DNA of 50,975 nucleotides from Phycisphaerae bacterium. Lineage in GTDB: Bacteria; Planctomycetota; Phycisphaerae; Tepidisphaerales; Tepidisphaeraceae. The DNA lies in NCBI GenBank assembly GCA_025924315.1, contig JAICIO010000037.1, positions 1 through 50,975 on the forward strand, given 5' to 3'. A program made the translations under genes and the position numbers. Below the pieces are notes generated by a model, which worked only from the letters and a program-made list of their open reading frames with translations, made no database searches and was not told the origin of the DNA. Numbering within the stretch: position 1 is the first letter of the stretch; each line of letters begins with the position of its first letter. Positions 1 through 8,870 of the stretch are shown one piece after another.

Positions 1-414
1 ACCGAAATCCCACTTCTCAGCATTGCTGCTGGGGCAGGTGAAGACTTCAGAGGTGATGTCCTGCGTACGGAGCAGGAGGAACAGGCCGGCGGTCACGTCG
101 CCGGGTTGAACAGTTGTGCCAACAACGAACGGGTCGCTGTAGGTGGCACCGGTGCCGTACGTGGCGGCGACCGTCGCAGCCGGAGTCCAACCAGTACGCG
201 GGTATGCACCCTTGTTCTCGTTGGCGTAGAGCTGGATCGCTTGACCGATCTGACGGAGATTGCTCGCGCACTTGATGCGGTTCGCCGTCTCACGAGCACG
301 ATTGAGTGACGGCAGCAGGATCGAGATCAGCAGCGCGATGATGCCGATAACGACCAGCAGTTCGACGAGGGTAAAACCCTTCGTCGAGTGTGTAGAACGA
401 GACAGACGCGTCAT
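1..414 (-). CDS. Prepilin-like secreted protein (type II pseudopilin N-terminus, DUF1559-like), 3' end cut by window
   Basis: The reading frame begins at the ATG at 414 on the minus strand and runs off the left edge, giving the first 138 residues. An AAGGGAG ribosome site lies just upstream. Residues 12-36 carry the prepilin signal: a short basic leader, then [17 protein letters not shown], so a prepilin peptidase would cut after Gly and leave a hydrophobic helix. It is followed by [20 protein letters not shown], the segment typical of the planctomycete H-X9-DG/DUF1559 proteins, and a TCPSSN motif near the cut edge. The protein is probably exported through a type II/IV-pilus-like machine and sits at the cell surface; its exact role is unknown. 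The C-terminal half is outside the window, so the subfamily cannot be settled. Confidence 0.9.
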   Translation of the reverse strand, partial: MTRLSRSTHSTKGFTLVELLVVIGIIALLISILLPSLNRARETANRIKCASNLRQIGQAIQLYANENKGAYPRTGWTPAATVAATYGTGATYSDPFVVGTTVQPGDVTAGLFLLLRTQDITSEVFTCPSSNAEKWDFG

Positions 415-901
415 AGAAACTCCCTTCGAATGGCGCCCGGGGGCGGGGTGAAGTCCCCCTTCACAAAATGAAATAAGCGATGATGAAACCATGGATGCGA
501 TACCGCGCTGAATCGTTACCAGAAACGAATGCTCGGCGAAATTATTTTCGCGAGAAGCAGCTGGGTTTTTCGTATCCGTGCAGCGCGGATGTTGATGAGG
601 GATCAGGTGATCTCCTTGCTTCGTCGCAGCGTAGCGCGCTTCACAAATCGTGAGGCGAAACCATCACGGCATTCTGCTTCTCAAGAACAACATCATGCGA
701 CCGTCATGTGGTGATATCAGTGAGAGTCGGGGGTCATTTCATGGCTTGGCGCCGAGGACTCGGGGGGATTCCGATGTTGTCCCAGGGAACTGCGGCGTCG
801 ACGAAGAGGCGTGAACCCGTGGATCGGCGGATCTTCGGCATTGTTCGTTGTTCGTTCTGCAATCGAACAAGATGCGTCGACGAATATCGAGAAGCACGGC
901 A
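415..901. other. Intergenic region without a recognised gene
   Basis: No convincing coding sequence lies in these 487 bases; short open frames here have no recognisable motif or ribosome site. The part next to 414 is the leader of the minus-strand prepilin gene. It contains a small hairpin at about 450-467 (GTGAAG/CTTCAC around a GGGGA loop) before the ribosome site. I see nothing else of note. Confidence 0.5.
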
Positions 902-1792
902 CTAGCGGTCTGCGATCGTCGCGTGAATTCGGAGGGAAATCGTGCGAGTCCACCAGTTGTCTGTAGTCAAAGTGATTTGCGCTTCCGGCTCGCCGGTGAC
1001 AACGTCAACCCAATTCGCGGCGATTTTAATCTCTGCCGTGGAACCCGGGGCGATCGCGTCAGTGGGATAATCCGCCACGGTGCATCCGCAACTGGAGTGG
1101 CAATTCGTGATCTGAACCGGCCGCGTCGAAGTATTGCGCAAAAGAAACGTGTGATTGAAGGGCACACTGCTATGAGGCGGGATAAGACCGAAGTCATGCT
1201 CGGGCTGATCGGCGACCAGTCCTCGCTTCGGGATCGCTGAGTAACCCACGGCCGCTGCCGAAAGCAGCATTAACAGCGCGATCGTAGAAATCCCAATGAA
1301 TCGTGAAATGCGTTCACTGCGACAGCGAATGGAGGTTGTAGTGCTTCCCGGACGTGGGCCTGCGCACAGCAGAAGAACAACCACCGCGAGATCGATCGCC
1401 ACAGTGACGCGAGGACTGACGCTCGCGGGGCCGAAGCATCCGCAGGATGACGAGCCGAGCATCGCCTTTCGCGCGGAGACGCCCGCGAAGATTGTGAACG
1501 TCGCGAGCGCAGTGCCCCATGTAAATGTCGGTATCGAGTTGAGCAGCAGGAGTCCGCCGACGAGCAATTCGAATTCGATCAGTGCGAAGGCGGAAAGGCG
1601 ATTCCAAGGTAGAGCAGACTGCGGTCCGACAAGCACGCCGTAAGCCTTGAGCGAGGCCGCGACAATCAGCAGCATGGCCGCGAGTGCATGAACCGCCAGT
1701 GCGAAGCCATGCGATCGTGCACGCTTCTCAAGGGCGAGCGGCTCGCGCGGCGTGGACGCGATCGCAGTCGCCGAAGCATTTTCCTGTGACAT
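902..1792 (-). CDS. Membrane protein fusing a MauE/DoxX-like domain to a DUF1573 domain
   Basis: The protein has 296 residues if it starts at the ATG at 1792, which has GGGGAG four bases upstream; a GTG at 1804 in frame lies inside that ribosome site and is less likely. The N-terminal half is a four-helix membrane domain resembling MauE/DoxX proteins, with SCGCFGP near residue 115, the paired-cysteine signature of MauE-like thiol/redox proteins. After a last membrane helix (about 165-185) comes a DUF1573-type beta-sandwich: HDFGLI, then RNTSTRPVQITNCHSSCGCT. DUF1573 domains often carry this CGC motif. The layout suggests an exported domain anchored to a redox membrane domain, but the substrate is unknown. 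It is divergent from the prepilin gene at 2033. Confidence 0.8.
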   Translation of the reverse strand: MSQENASATAIASTPREPLALEKRARSHGFALAVHALAAMLLIVAASLKAYGVLVGPQSALPWNRLSAFALIEFELLVGGLLLLNSIPTFTWGTALATFTIFAGVSARKAMLGSSSCGCFGPASVSPRVTVAIDLAVVVLLLCAGPRPGSTTTSIRCRSERISRFIGISTIALLMLLSAAAVGYSAIPKRGLVADQPEHDFGLIPPHSSVPFNHTFLLRNTSTRPVQITNCHSSCGCTVADYPTDAIAPGSTAEIKIAANWVDVVTGEPEAQITLTTDNWWTRTISLRIHATIADR

Positions 1793-2032
1793 CGTTCTCC
1801 CCACTCAACCCACGAGATGCGCGTGTACCCGGCCCGTGCCGCAGTCAGCTCCGATCGAATTCAGTCGGGCAATATCCGTGCAGGATCGCCTTACCCATCT
1901 TGCCTGATAAAAATATACCACGGTATCGCCGAATTTGGATAGCAAAAATATGCAACGCGATTACGATTGTGTCCGTTCACTTCATCGCAGGGCTGTGGGT
2001 TGGATGGAACGCCCTGCAACGAGGAATCGGAC

Positions 2033-2749
2033 ATGTTGGATCGCACGAACCGCCGATCGGGCCGCGGAGATATCGCCGCGTTTACTCTCGTCGAAATTTT
2101 GATTGTGATTGCGATTCTCGTCGTCCTTGTGGCGCTCTTGTTTCCCGCGCTCGCTCGGATGCGCGCGTCTGCAGATGTGGTTCGATGCGCCTCAAACCTC
2201 CGACAGGTCGCGATGCTCTTGCGCGTGTACTCGCAGTCGAATGATGGCCGGTTGCCCTATCAGGCGCAGGGAACGAACGACTGGAGTGGCGTGCTCGCTC
2301 CCGCAGGGCGAGGGCAGCCCGTGTTCATTTGTCCGGCAGATCAGAACCAGCGCCGCGACGCATTTGGTATGACCGTGATTCGCAGCTACGGCGTGAACAA
2401 TGGCCCGTTCGGCGAATTCGCCTCCGGCACGATTCCGTTGCATGCCCCATGGCCCGTCAGAGCGGACGCACTTCCCGCGCGCCTGCATCAAGTCCCGGCG
2501 CGGATCTTCATCGTCGGCGACAACGGTGGCCAGTTCCTGCAAAGCGCCGCATGGGTCGGATTCGCGGAGGCCGAAGCGCTCGACGGCATCGCGTGGGGCA
2601 CGCATCGGATCAAGAGCCGTCGTGGAGACAACTATGCCTTCGGCGACGGACACGTCGAATATCAGCTGAAGGAAGAACTGGATCGCTGGGTGGTTGATTC
2701 CGATGCGGACAGCGCCGGCGGGCCGGGCGACAATTGGAAATGGAGGTGA
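2033..2749 (+). CDS. Prepilin-like secreted protein (type II pseudopilin N-terminus)
   Basis: The protein has 238 residues. I chose the ATG at 2033 because GAGGAA precedes it; an upstream in-frame ATG at 1967 would add a non-hydrophobic leader. Residues 14-40 form the prepilin signal: AAFTLVEILIVIAILVVLVALLFPA, with Ala in place of the usual Gly before the Phe. ASNLRQVAMLLRVYSQSNDGRLPY and the C-terminal GDNYAFGDGHVEY are the hallmarks of planctomycete DUF1559/H-X9-DG secreted proteins. It is a second copy of the type seen at 1-414, but complete. A hairpin (GCAGGGC/GCCCTGC, 1988-2018) sits right before its ribosome site and could affect translation. Its function beyond surface or pseudopilus localisation is unknown. 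Confidence 0.88.
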   Translation: MLDRTNRRSGRGDIAAFTLVEILIVIAILVVLVALLFPALARMRASADVVRCASNLRQVAMLLRVYSQSNDGRLPYQAQGTNDWSGVLAPAGRGQPVFICPADQNQRRDAFGMTVIRSYGVNNGPFGEFASGTIPLHAPWPVRADALPARLHQVPARIFIVGDNGGQFLQSAAWVGFAEAEALDGIAWGTHRIKSRRGDNYAFGDGHVEYQLKEELDRWVVDSDADSAGGPGDNWKWR

Positions 2750-2857
2750 ATCCACCGTCGAAACGGGTCTTCGAAGTCATGTTACGCAAAACTGCGCGCT
2801 GTGTGATGTCGTGACGCGTGCACGAACAATTCACAAAAGGGAAACGGAGGTCGAGTT

Positions 2858-3298
2858 ATGTCTCGAACAAAGAAGATCGCGGCGGGCGGCGTGCTTTCGC
2901 TGCTGGTCATCACGGTTGCGATTGCCGGCAGCGCGCACTTCATCAAATGCGGTAAGTCGCAGCAGGGCAATAATCTGGTCGTCAGCTTCAAGGAAGCCGG
3001 CCTCGGGAATGAGCAAACGTGCATCACGGTGGAAGGCGACGCCAGCGCCGTTTACGCGTGCATCAACGGTGGCGACAAGAATCCAAAGGCAGCCAACAAG
3101 CGCACGGTGAATGCGAAGCGCACGGCGACCGACTGCTTCACGCCGCACAACGGTGCGATCAGCGGATCGCTGACACTGACTCCGCCAGGACCGGGCGATT
3201 TTTCATGCCCGGGCGGCATGACGCTGCGTCTGCTGTCGGTGTCGTATAGCAATGTGAAGGTCGTCGACACGACGCACGACGCGAGCTGCTCGCCGTGA
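2858..3298 (+). CDS. Small secreted protein of unknown function
   Basis: The protein has 146 residues and starts at an ATG with a good ribosome site (ACGGAGG). Residues 1-27 are a signal peptide: MSRTKK followed by a hydrophobic stretch ending at AGSA. The mature part has six cysteines (KCGK, TCIT, ACINGG, DCFT, SCPGG, SCSP), which could form three disulfides, and SGSLTLTPPGPGDFSCPGG. I do not recognise a family. It is followed by a clear terminator at 3327 and lies 108 bases after the prepilin-like gene, with which it may share a transcript. Confidence 0.7.
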   Translation: MSRTKKIAAGGVLSLLVITVAIAGSAHFIKCGKSQQGNNLVVSFKEAGLGNEQTCITVEGDASAVYACINGGDKNPKAANKRTVNAKRTATDCFTPHNGAISGSLTLTPPGPGDFSCPGGMTLRLLSVSYSNVKVVDTTHDASCSP

Positions 3299-3326
3299 CC
3301 ACCGGGCCGCATCGAGTTCCTCCTTC

Positions 3327-3361
3327 ACAACCCTCGCTATCGACGCGAGGGTTGTCTTGTT
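3327..3361 (+). terminator. Intrinsic terminator after the small secreted protein gene
   Basis: A perfect 10-bp stem, ACAACCCTCG (3327-3336) pairing with CGAGGGTTGT (3346-3355), closes a 9-base loop and is followed by CTTGTTTCT. It lies 28 bases after the stop at 3298. Confidence 0.75.
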
Positions 3362-3428
3362 TCTATGTGGAAGATGTCGCAGGACCTCCCTTTGAAGTCA
3401 CCCCTTCGCGAACGGTTTTGTCCTTTGA

Positions 3429-4319
3429 TTAGTAAAGCTGTTTGATCGCGCGACACGCTGAAGGGCATGTCTGATATGCGGGACGTCGCGTACGCTTCGA
3501 TAGCATCAGCATCGGGCCGATGCCGAACAGCGCGAGGCTCGCGGGCTCGGGGCTGGGCGTTGCGTCGACGTAGAAAACGAGATCGTCGCCCGGACCGGAG
3601 TTTATCGATTGTGTTGTGTTGTCGACGCGAAGGAATGCGCCCAGCGCATAAACTTCGCCGGTGGGTGCGGTATCGTCCCGGATGCTGTCGAGCTTGATCC
3701 CGGTGGTCGCACTTTCGAAGGAGACGATGAAGGCATACGCGGTGTTGTTCGAAAGCTTTACGCCGGACGAGGCGAGGTTGAAGTGCATGAAGTCGCCGGA
3801 GAAGCTGTGCGTGACGTCGAACTGCTCACCATTGACGAGAAAGTTGGTGATGCCCGTCCCGCTGAACGGATCGCCGTCGCTCAAGCCGTTGCCGGCGGCC
3901 CAGTTCGTCCCGGAGTTGGCGTTGTCGCTTGGGTTCCATTGGAAGAGCCACAGCTTCATGGTGTTTGTGCTGGTGGATAGATTCTGACTAACGCCGCTCC
4001 CGTCGGGATTGGCGTCGGCGCGAAGCGTGAGCGTGTTGAGATCCCAAGTATCGCCGGTCGGATTGGTGGGCATCGTGAACGTCTGCCCGCGATCACCGGG
4101 AGCGGTGGCTTCGATTGGGAATACAGTGGTGAACGTATCGCGCTCACCGAACGATCCGCGGTTCGTGCTTGTCGCAGTCGAGTGCGGGTTAGCGATGACG
4201 ATCGACGCGCCTGTTGGCTCCGTCGTGTCGAACGTCAGGGTATCCGCGGCAAGAGCGCGAACAGCGGGCAAGAGGCTAAGTCCAATGAGCGTGACGCGCG
4301 TTTGCATCCGTTTGATCAT
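3429..4319 (-). CDS. PEP-CTERM sorted secreted protein
   Basis: The protein has about 296 residues from the ATG at 4319, which has GAGGA eight bases upstream; an ATG four codons earlier (4331) has no ribosome site. An N-terminal signal peptide (basic MIKRMQTR, then a hydrophobic run ending at ALAAD) exports it. Near the C-terminus SPEPASLALFGIGPMLMLSKRTRR is a PEP-CTERM sorting signal: the Pro-Glu-Pro-like triad (PEP), a hydrophobic helix and a basic cluster. About 15 further residues follow the basic cluster, longer than usual. The mature part is Asn/Thr/Asp-rich and probably beta-stranded, as in planctomycete choice-of-anchor proteins. The role is unknown. It would be processed by an exosortase not found in this window. 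Confidence 0.85.
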   Translation of the reverse strand: MIKRMQTRVTLIGLSLLPAVRALAADTLTFDTTEPTGASIVIANPHSTATSTNRGSFGERDTFTTVFPIEATAPGDRGQTFTMPTNPTGDTWDLNTLTLRADANPDGSGVSQNLSTSTNTMKLWLFQWNPSDNANSGTNWAAGNGLSDGDPFSGTGITNFLVNGEQFDVTHSFSGDFMHFNLASSGVKLSNNTAYAFIVSFESATTGIKLDSIRDDTAPTGEVYALGAFLRVDNTTQSINSGPGDDLVFYVDATPSPEPASLALFGIGPMLMLSKRTRRPAYQTCPSACRAIKQLY

Positions 4320-4516
4320 GAGTGTCCTCATCGGCTAGACGATTGACTTGACCTACGAAGGGATCCTCACGATCGACGGAGGCGCCGTTTAAAAATCGTT
4401 CGACTCTCCACGCATGCCGGATCGGACATGAGTGTATTCCCCAAGATAGGATCCTCCTCCGCGCAACAAACGTATCGAATATCAGCGGGCGGTCAACCAA
4501 ATTCTTGCCTCAGTGC

Positions 4517-5077
4517 TCAACCGACCTGCTTATGCCGAAAGCACGTCGTGAGGTGATCGTTGACCATCCCCGTCGCCTGCATATGCGCATAACAGATGGT
4601 GCTGCCGACGAACTTGAATCCCCGTGCGAGCAGGTCCTTGCTCGTCGCATCCGACTCTTTGCTCGTCGCTTGAATGTGCTTAATGTCCTTGAGGCGATTG
4701 TTGATCGGCTTGCCGCCGGTGAATTGCCAGATGTATTTGTCGAACGTGCCGAACTCTTTTTGAACCTTTAGAAACGCTTTCGCATTGGTAACCGCGCTGG
4801 CGATCTTGAGCTTGTTGCGAATGATGCCTGCGTCGTTCATCAGCCGTGTGATCTGGCGATCCGTGTAGCGCGCGACTTTGTGCACGTCGAAGTTATCGAA
4901 CGCCTTGCGATAGGCTTCGCGTTTATAAAGCACCGTTCGCCAGCTCAGCCCCGCCTGCGCGCCTTCGAGGATGAGAAACTCAAACAGCTTTTGATCATTG
5001 TGCAGTGGCACGCCCCATTCGGTGTCGTGATATTCGATCATCAGCGGATCCGATCCGGCCCAGGGACAGCGTTGCAT
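4517..5077 (-). CDS. tag: DNA-3-methyladenine glycosylase I
   Basis: The protein has 186 residues, the normal length for Tag. It removes 3-methyladenine from alkylated DNA as the first step of base excision repair. The N-terminus MQRCPWAGSDPLMIEYHDTEWG supplies Cys4 and His17, and NDHLTTC near the end supplies the His and Cys that complete the zinc site known in E. coli Tag. The catalytic Glu sits in LEGAQAGLSW, and GFKFVGSTICYAHMQATG is the family's conserved helix. The frame stays open 48 codons further upstream, but that part is translated from a degenerate ATGAAG-type repeat and lacks homology, so the ATG at 5077 is the start. It is divergent from gpsA. Confidence 0.95.
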   Translation of the reverse strand: MQRCPWAGSDPLMIEYHDTEWGVPLHNDQKLFEFLILEGAQAGLSWRTVLYKREAYRKAFDNFDVHKVARYTDRQITRLMNDAGIIRNKLKIASAVTNAKAFLKVQKEFGTFDKYIWQFTGGKPINNRLKDIKHIQATSKESDATSKDLLARGFKFVGSTICYAHMQATGMVNDHLTTCFRHKQVG

Positions 5078-5115
5078 AAAATGAAGTATGAAGGATGAAG
5101 GACGAATTATGAAGA
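5078..5115. repeat. Degenerate ATGAAG-rich tandem repeat between tag and gpsA
   Basis: The divergent spacer reads as a run of near-copies of ATGAAGGATGAAGGACGAAT-like units. Read on the minus strand it would translate to Ser-Ser-Phe-Ile/Leu strings and gives a spurious N-terminal extension to tag. Its role is unknown; it overlaps the region where both promoters must lie. Confidence 0.5.
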
Positions 5116-5143
5116 GGTGCGTCGCACGAGTAGAATCGATCGA

Positions 5144-6160
5144 ATGTCGGAACGCGTGACGATTCTTGGCGATGGGGCGATGGCGACGGTTTGTTCGATC
5201 CTGCTCACGCAGGGCGGACATCGCGTCACCATGTGGGGCGCGTTTGAGGAATCGATCGAGCGCCTCATGCAGAACCGCGAAAACCAGCGGCTGCTCAAGG
5301 GCGTGCGCATCCCGGACGAGGTGAAGCTGACGGCGAACGACAACGAAGCATTCGGCGATGCGACGATGATCCTCAGCGCGGTTCCGACGCAGTACATTCG
5401 CTCGGTGTGGAATCGGCTGCTGCGCTTCGTGCCGAGTAAAGTGCCGATCGTTTCTGTCGCGAAGGGGATCGAAAACGAAACAGGGCTTCGGCCGACGCAG
5501 GTGATCAAAGACGTTCTTTCACCCGGCGTGATCAGTGATCGAAAACTGGCGGCGCTGAGCGGGCCGAACATCGCCGCGGAGCTTGCGCGATATCTTCCCG
5601 CAACTGCCGTCGCGGCCTGTGACGATGAAGCGTGCGCGCGTCGCGTACAGGAGACCTTTTCGACCAACTGGTTTCGCGTTTACACGAACAACGATGTGAC
5701 GGGCGTTGAACTCGCCGGCGCGACGAAAAACATCATCGCGATCGCCGCCGGCATTCTCGACGGTCTCTCGGCGGGCAACAACGCAAAGGCGGCGCTCGTC
5801 ACTCGGGGGCTCGTCGAGATCACACGCCTCGGCGTCGCGATGGGCGCGGATGAAGCGACCTTCTTCGGCCTCGCCGGCCTGGGCGATCTCATCACAACCT
5901 GCGTCAGTCCCGAAGGCCGAAACCGGTCCGTCGGCGAACAGATCGGCAAAGGCCGAAAGCTTCCCGACATTCTCAAGCAAATGGACAGCGTCGCCGAAGG
6001 CGTCCCGACAACGAAATCCGTTCACGCGCTCTCGCGGACACTCAACGTCGAAATGCCGATCACCGAAGCGGTCTATTCCGTGCTGTTCGAAGACAAAGAC
6101 GTGCTCCATGCCTTGAGCGACCTCATGAGCCGCGATCCAAAGCCGGAACGTGTCGATTGA
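5144..6160 (+). CDS. gpsA: NAD(P)-dependent glycerol-3-phosphate dehydrogenase
   Basis: The protein has 338 residues from the ATG at 5144; an in-frame GTG at 5117 would add nine basic residues and has a poorly spaced ribosome site. It reduces dihydroxyacetone phosphate to sn-glycerol 3-phosphate for phospholipid synthesis in the cytosol. VTILGDGAMATVCSILL is the N-terminal nucleotide-binding glycine loop, SGPNIAAELA is the family's conserved motif, and GATKNIIAIAAGILDGLSAG holds the catalytic lysine. FGLAGLGDLITTC and GRNRSVGEQIGKG are the classic C-terminal GpsA signatures. It is a single gene, divergent from tag, with a PhoD-type phosphatase 115 bases downstream. Confidence 0.95.
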   Translation: MSERVTILGDGAMATVCSILLTQGGHRVTMWGAFEESIERLMQNRENQRLLKGVRIPDEVKLTANDNEAFGDATMILSAVPTQYIRSVWNRLLRFVPSKVPIVSVAKGIENETGLRPTQVIKDVLSPGVISDRKLAALSGPNIAAELARYLPATAVAACDDEACARRVQETFSTNWFRVYTNNDVTGVELAGATKNIIAIAAGILDGLSAGNNAKAALVTRGLVEITRLGVAMGADEATFFGLAGLGDLITTCVSPEGRNRSVGEQIGKGRKLPDILKQMDSVAEGVPTTKSVHALSRTLNVEMPITEAVYSVLFEDKDVLHALSDLMSRDPKPERVD

Positions 6161-6275
6161 CCGCGACGATAGCCCGAACTTCGTGCAACAATTTCGTCTC
6201 GCGAGCGTTGTCGTATCTATGATGGGTGGGCTGATTCATTGAATATCTTAAGTTTGTTCGTGGGTTTCGAATCAC

Positions 6276-7877
6276 ATGCTTGATCTCAACCGGTTGCCTG
6301 AGGCCGTGGGGCACGAGGGCGGGATTAGTCGTCGTTTGTTCCTTTCGTATTGTGCGGCGTTGGCGGCAACACCGTTGCTTGCCCGGACCAGCGCGCTCGG
6401 TCGTGTGCTTCCGCGGCCCTCGTTCGGCAACGATCCGTTTACACTCGGACTTGCGTCGGGCGATCCGGATGCAACAGGCGTCGTCCTGTGGACGCGTCTT
6501 GCCCCGCGGCCGCTGGAGCCGGATGGCGGAATGCCGCGCGACAATGTCGAAGTGAGTTGGGAGCTGGCCGAAGACGAGGCGATGAAGAATGTTGTGAAGA
6601 AAGGGACGAGCGTCGCGACGCCGGACTTGGCGCATTCGGTGCATGTCGAGGTTGATGGGCTGAAACCCGATCGGTGGTACTGGTATCGATTTCGGTGTGG
6701 CGATGCGGAGACGAAGATTGCGCGCACGCGCACGCTTCCGGTTGCGTCGTCTGATCCGGATCAGCTGCGCATGGCGTTTGCGTCGTGCCAGCATTGGGAA
6801 TCGGGCTACTACACGGCGTACCAGCACATGGCCAAGGAAGATCTCGATCTGATCTTCCACATCGGCGATTACATCTATGAAGGTGGGAAAGACAAAGGCC
6901 ACACGCGCGAGCATGCGAACGGGCGATGTGAGACGCTGACTGATTACCGCATTCGTCATGCGCAGTACAAGACCGACGAGCATCTCCAGGCGGCGCATCG
7001 GGTTTGTCCGTGGTTCGTGACCTGGGACGATCATGAGGTCGCGAACAATTACGCGGGGCCATATTCCGAACGCACGACTACAGTGACGACGAAGTTTCTG
7101 GAGCGTCGTGCCGGGGCGTACAAGGCTTATTACGAGCACATGCCGTTGCGAGCGCGGTCGCTCCCGCACGGGCCGGACATGCAGCTGTATCGCAAGGCGT
7201 CGTACGGCAAATTGATGGAGATGATCATTCTCGACACGCGGCAATATCGCACGCCGCAGCCGCATGAGGGCGGGCCGGGTCCGCTCGATGCAGGGCCAAT
7301 GGATCCGCGCGGCACGATCATGGGCGCGAAGCAAAAGCAGTGGCTCAAAGATTCGCTGATCGGCTCACAGGGCAAGTGGAATCTGCTCGCGAATCAGGTC
7401 GTGATGAGCATGATCACGCGGACGCACGACGAAGATAAGAACGTCGATTATTACGCCATGGATCAATGGCCAGGTTATGAGCACGAGCGGCTTGAGATCG
7501 GTCAGTTCCTCGCGGATCGAAAGATCCCCAACACGATCGTGATCACCGGAGACATCCACTCGAACTGGGTGAGCGAGATGCGCGTGGACGATCGCAAGCC
7601 CGAGCAGCCGGTCATCGCCGCGGAGTTCGTTGGCACGAGCGTCAGCAGCGGCGGCGATGGCGTCAATGAGCCGAAGGGCCTCGAACATCTGATGCATCGC
7701 AATCCGTGTCTGAAATACCACAATGCGGAGCGCGGTTTCGTTCGTTGCACCGTCAATCGAAAAGAATGGCGCAGCGACTATCTAACCGTCGCGAAGATCA
7801 GCGTGCCGAACTTGCCTCTACAGCAACGGGCGTCCTTTGTCGTGCAATCGGGGAATCCGCACATCTTGAAAGCGTGA
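6276..7877 (+). CDS. PhoD-type alkaline phosphatase/phosphodiesterase, Tat-exported
   Basis: The protein has 533 residues. Residues 18-24 (SRRLFLS) followed by a hydrophobic run are a Tat signal, so it is exported folded, as known for PhoD enzymes. The N-terminal PhoD domain begins with FTLGLASGDPDATGVVLWTRL. The metallophosphatase core shows FASCQHWESGYYTAYQHM, FHIGDYIYEGG, TWDDHEVANNYAG and VITGDIHSNW, the expected metal-ligand motifs (Ca/Fe in PhoD). It would release phosphate from phosphoesters outside the cytoplasm. No Pho-box is visible by eye upstream. Neighbours give no operon context. Confidence 0.92.
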   Translation: MLDLNRLPEAVGHEGGISRRLFLSYCAALAATPLLARTSALGRVLPRPSFGNDPFTLGLASGDPDATGVVLWTRLAPRPLEPDGGMPRDNVEVSWELAEDEAMKNVVKKGTSVATPDLAHSVHVEVDGLKPDRWYWYRFRCGDAETKIARTRTLPVASSDPDQLRMAFASCQHWESGYYTAYQHMAKEDLDLIFHIGDYIYEGGKDKGHTREHANGRCETLTDYRIRHAQYKTDEHLQAAHRVCPWFVTWDDHEVANNYAGPYSERTTTVTTKFLERRAGAYKAYYEHMPLRARSLPHGPDMQLYRKASYGKLMEMIILDTRQYRTPQPHEGGPGPLDAGPMDPRGTIMGAKQKQWLKDSLIGSQGKWNLLANQVVMSMITRTHDEDKNVDYYAMDQWPGYEHERLEIGQFLADRKIPNTIVITGDIHSNWVSEMRVDDRKPEQPVIAAEFVGTSVSSGGDGVNEPKGLEHLMHRNPCLKYHNAERGFVRCTVNRKEWRSDYLTVAKISVPNLPLQQRASFVVQSGNPHILKA

Positions 7878-7937
7878 TCCTGTACCAGCACATTGAGAAG
7901 TTGTCCGGATCACGCGTTGAGCGACAATACTCTTGGC

Positions 7938-8870
7938 GTGCACGCACCGACCGACGATCATCCCACCTGTCGGCAATGTGGTTACGACTTGCGCGGATTG
8001 CCCACCGAAGCAACCACGTGTTCGGAATGCGGGGCGGACCTTCGCGCGCAGGGCGCGATTCTCTACCAAAGGCTTAGACGGCGGCGACGTGCAGTGCGTC
8101 TTGGCTCGCTTGTTGTCATCGTGTTGATGTGCTTCGTCGGCATCTGGATAGCGCGAAGAATCGACTGGCAGCACGTGAAGCCGGTTTGGTTGCTTCAGCG
8201 CGAAGCGGCGTCAGGGCCAACCAGCCCCGCGGTGATCGAGCTGCTCCGCAGACTTGAGAGCGGCTCATTATCTCGCCAGCAGATTGAATCGATCAGCAAT
8301 GATGCATTGAACGCGCAGGCAGATCCGGTCAAACCATGGTTGGATGAATGGGGCGCATTCGTCGAAGAAGCGCACTAGAAAGGACTTTTGGGCGATGCGC
8401 TTTGGAAGAAGTATCTGGATCAAGCCGTCAGCACTGAGATTCCATCGACCGCGCTGACAGTTTCGTCGCCGGTCTCGCGCGATCAGCATGAGCTGAAAGT
8501 GATGCTGACATACGTTCCGACGCGTCGGGCCTCGGTGGGAAAACCACTGTGGTTGCAGACAACCGTGCACGCAACTAGCGGTGATCTCGTAGCGGCAAAG
8601 CAATACAAGTCCGAGATCGAACATCCCCTGCAGATGGCGGGTGGAAACGAAACTCAGGTCTACCGCGTGGCGCTCGATCCAGAGAAGTTGAAACGCGCCG
8701 ACGATGGGTCGCATGACGTGCACATTGAAGTCGAAGCGCTGCTGTCCGATGTAATAGATTATTCACTGAACGCGGAGCGGTATCCGGGTCGGTTTCACCC
8801 GATGCTGGTGAAGCGCTTCGAGTTCACCGCGAACTGGAACGTTGCGCCGACAACAGCGCCTTCACCGTGA
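7938..8870 (+). pseudogene. Zinc-ribbon membrane protein interrupted by an in-frame amber codon
   Basis: One reading frame continues from about 7893 to 8870 with a single TAG at 8376-8378. The first part has CRQCGYDLRGLP and CSECGADL (a two-CxxC zinc ribbon), a basic patch and one membrane helix (about residues 57-75). The second begins right after the TAG with KGLLGDALWKKYLDQAV and continues as a beta-rich soluble domain. The sequence around the stop (ADPVKPWLDEWGAFVEEAH, stop, KGLLGDALWKKYL) reads as one continuous helical repeat, so a sense codon was probably lost by point mutation. The start is uncertain: GTG 7938 or TTG 7893. It could be a pseudogene, a sequencing error, or two co-translated proteins (TTG at 8388). 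Confidence 0.6.

Noticed and set aside
5078-5221. N-terminal extension of tag
   Set aside because: It is translated from a degenerate repeat, lacks homology, and overlaps the divergent gpsA start.
6123-7334. 403-residue open frame on the minus strand
   Set aside because: It is antisense to the PhoD-type phosphatase, is Arg-rich, has no motif or ribosome site, and is a shadow of the real codon pattern.
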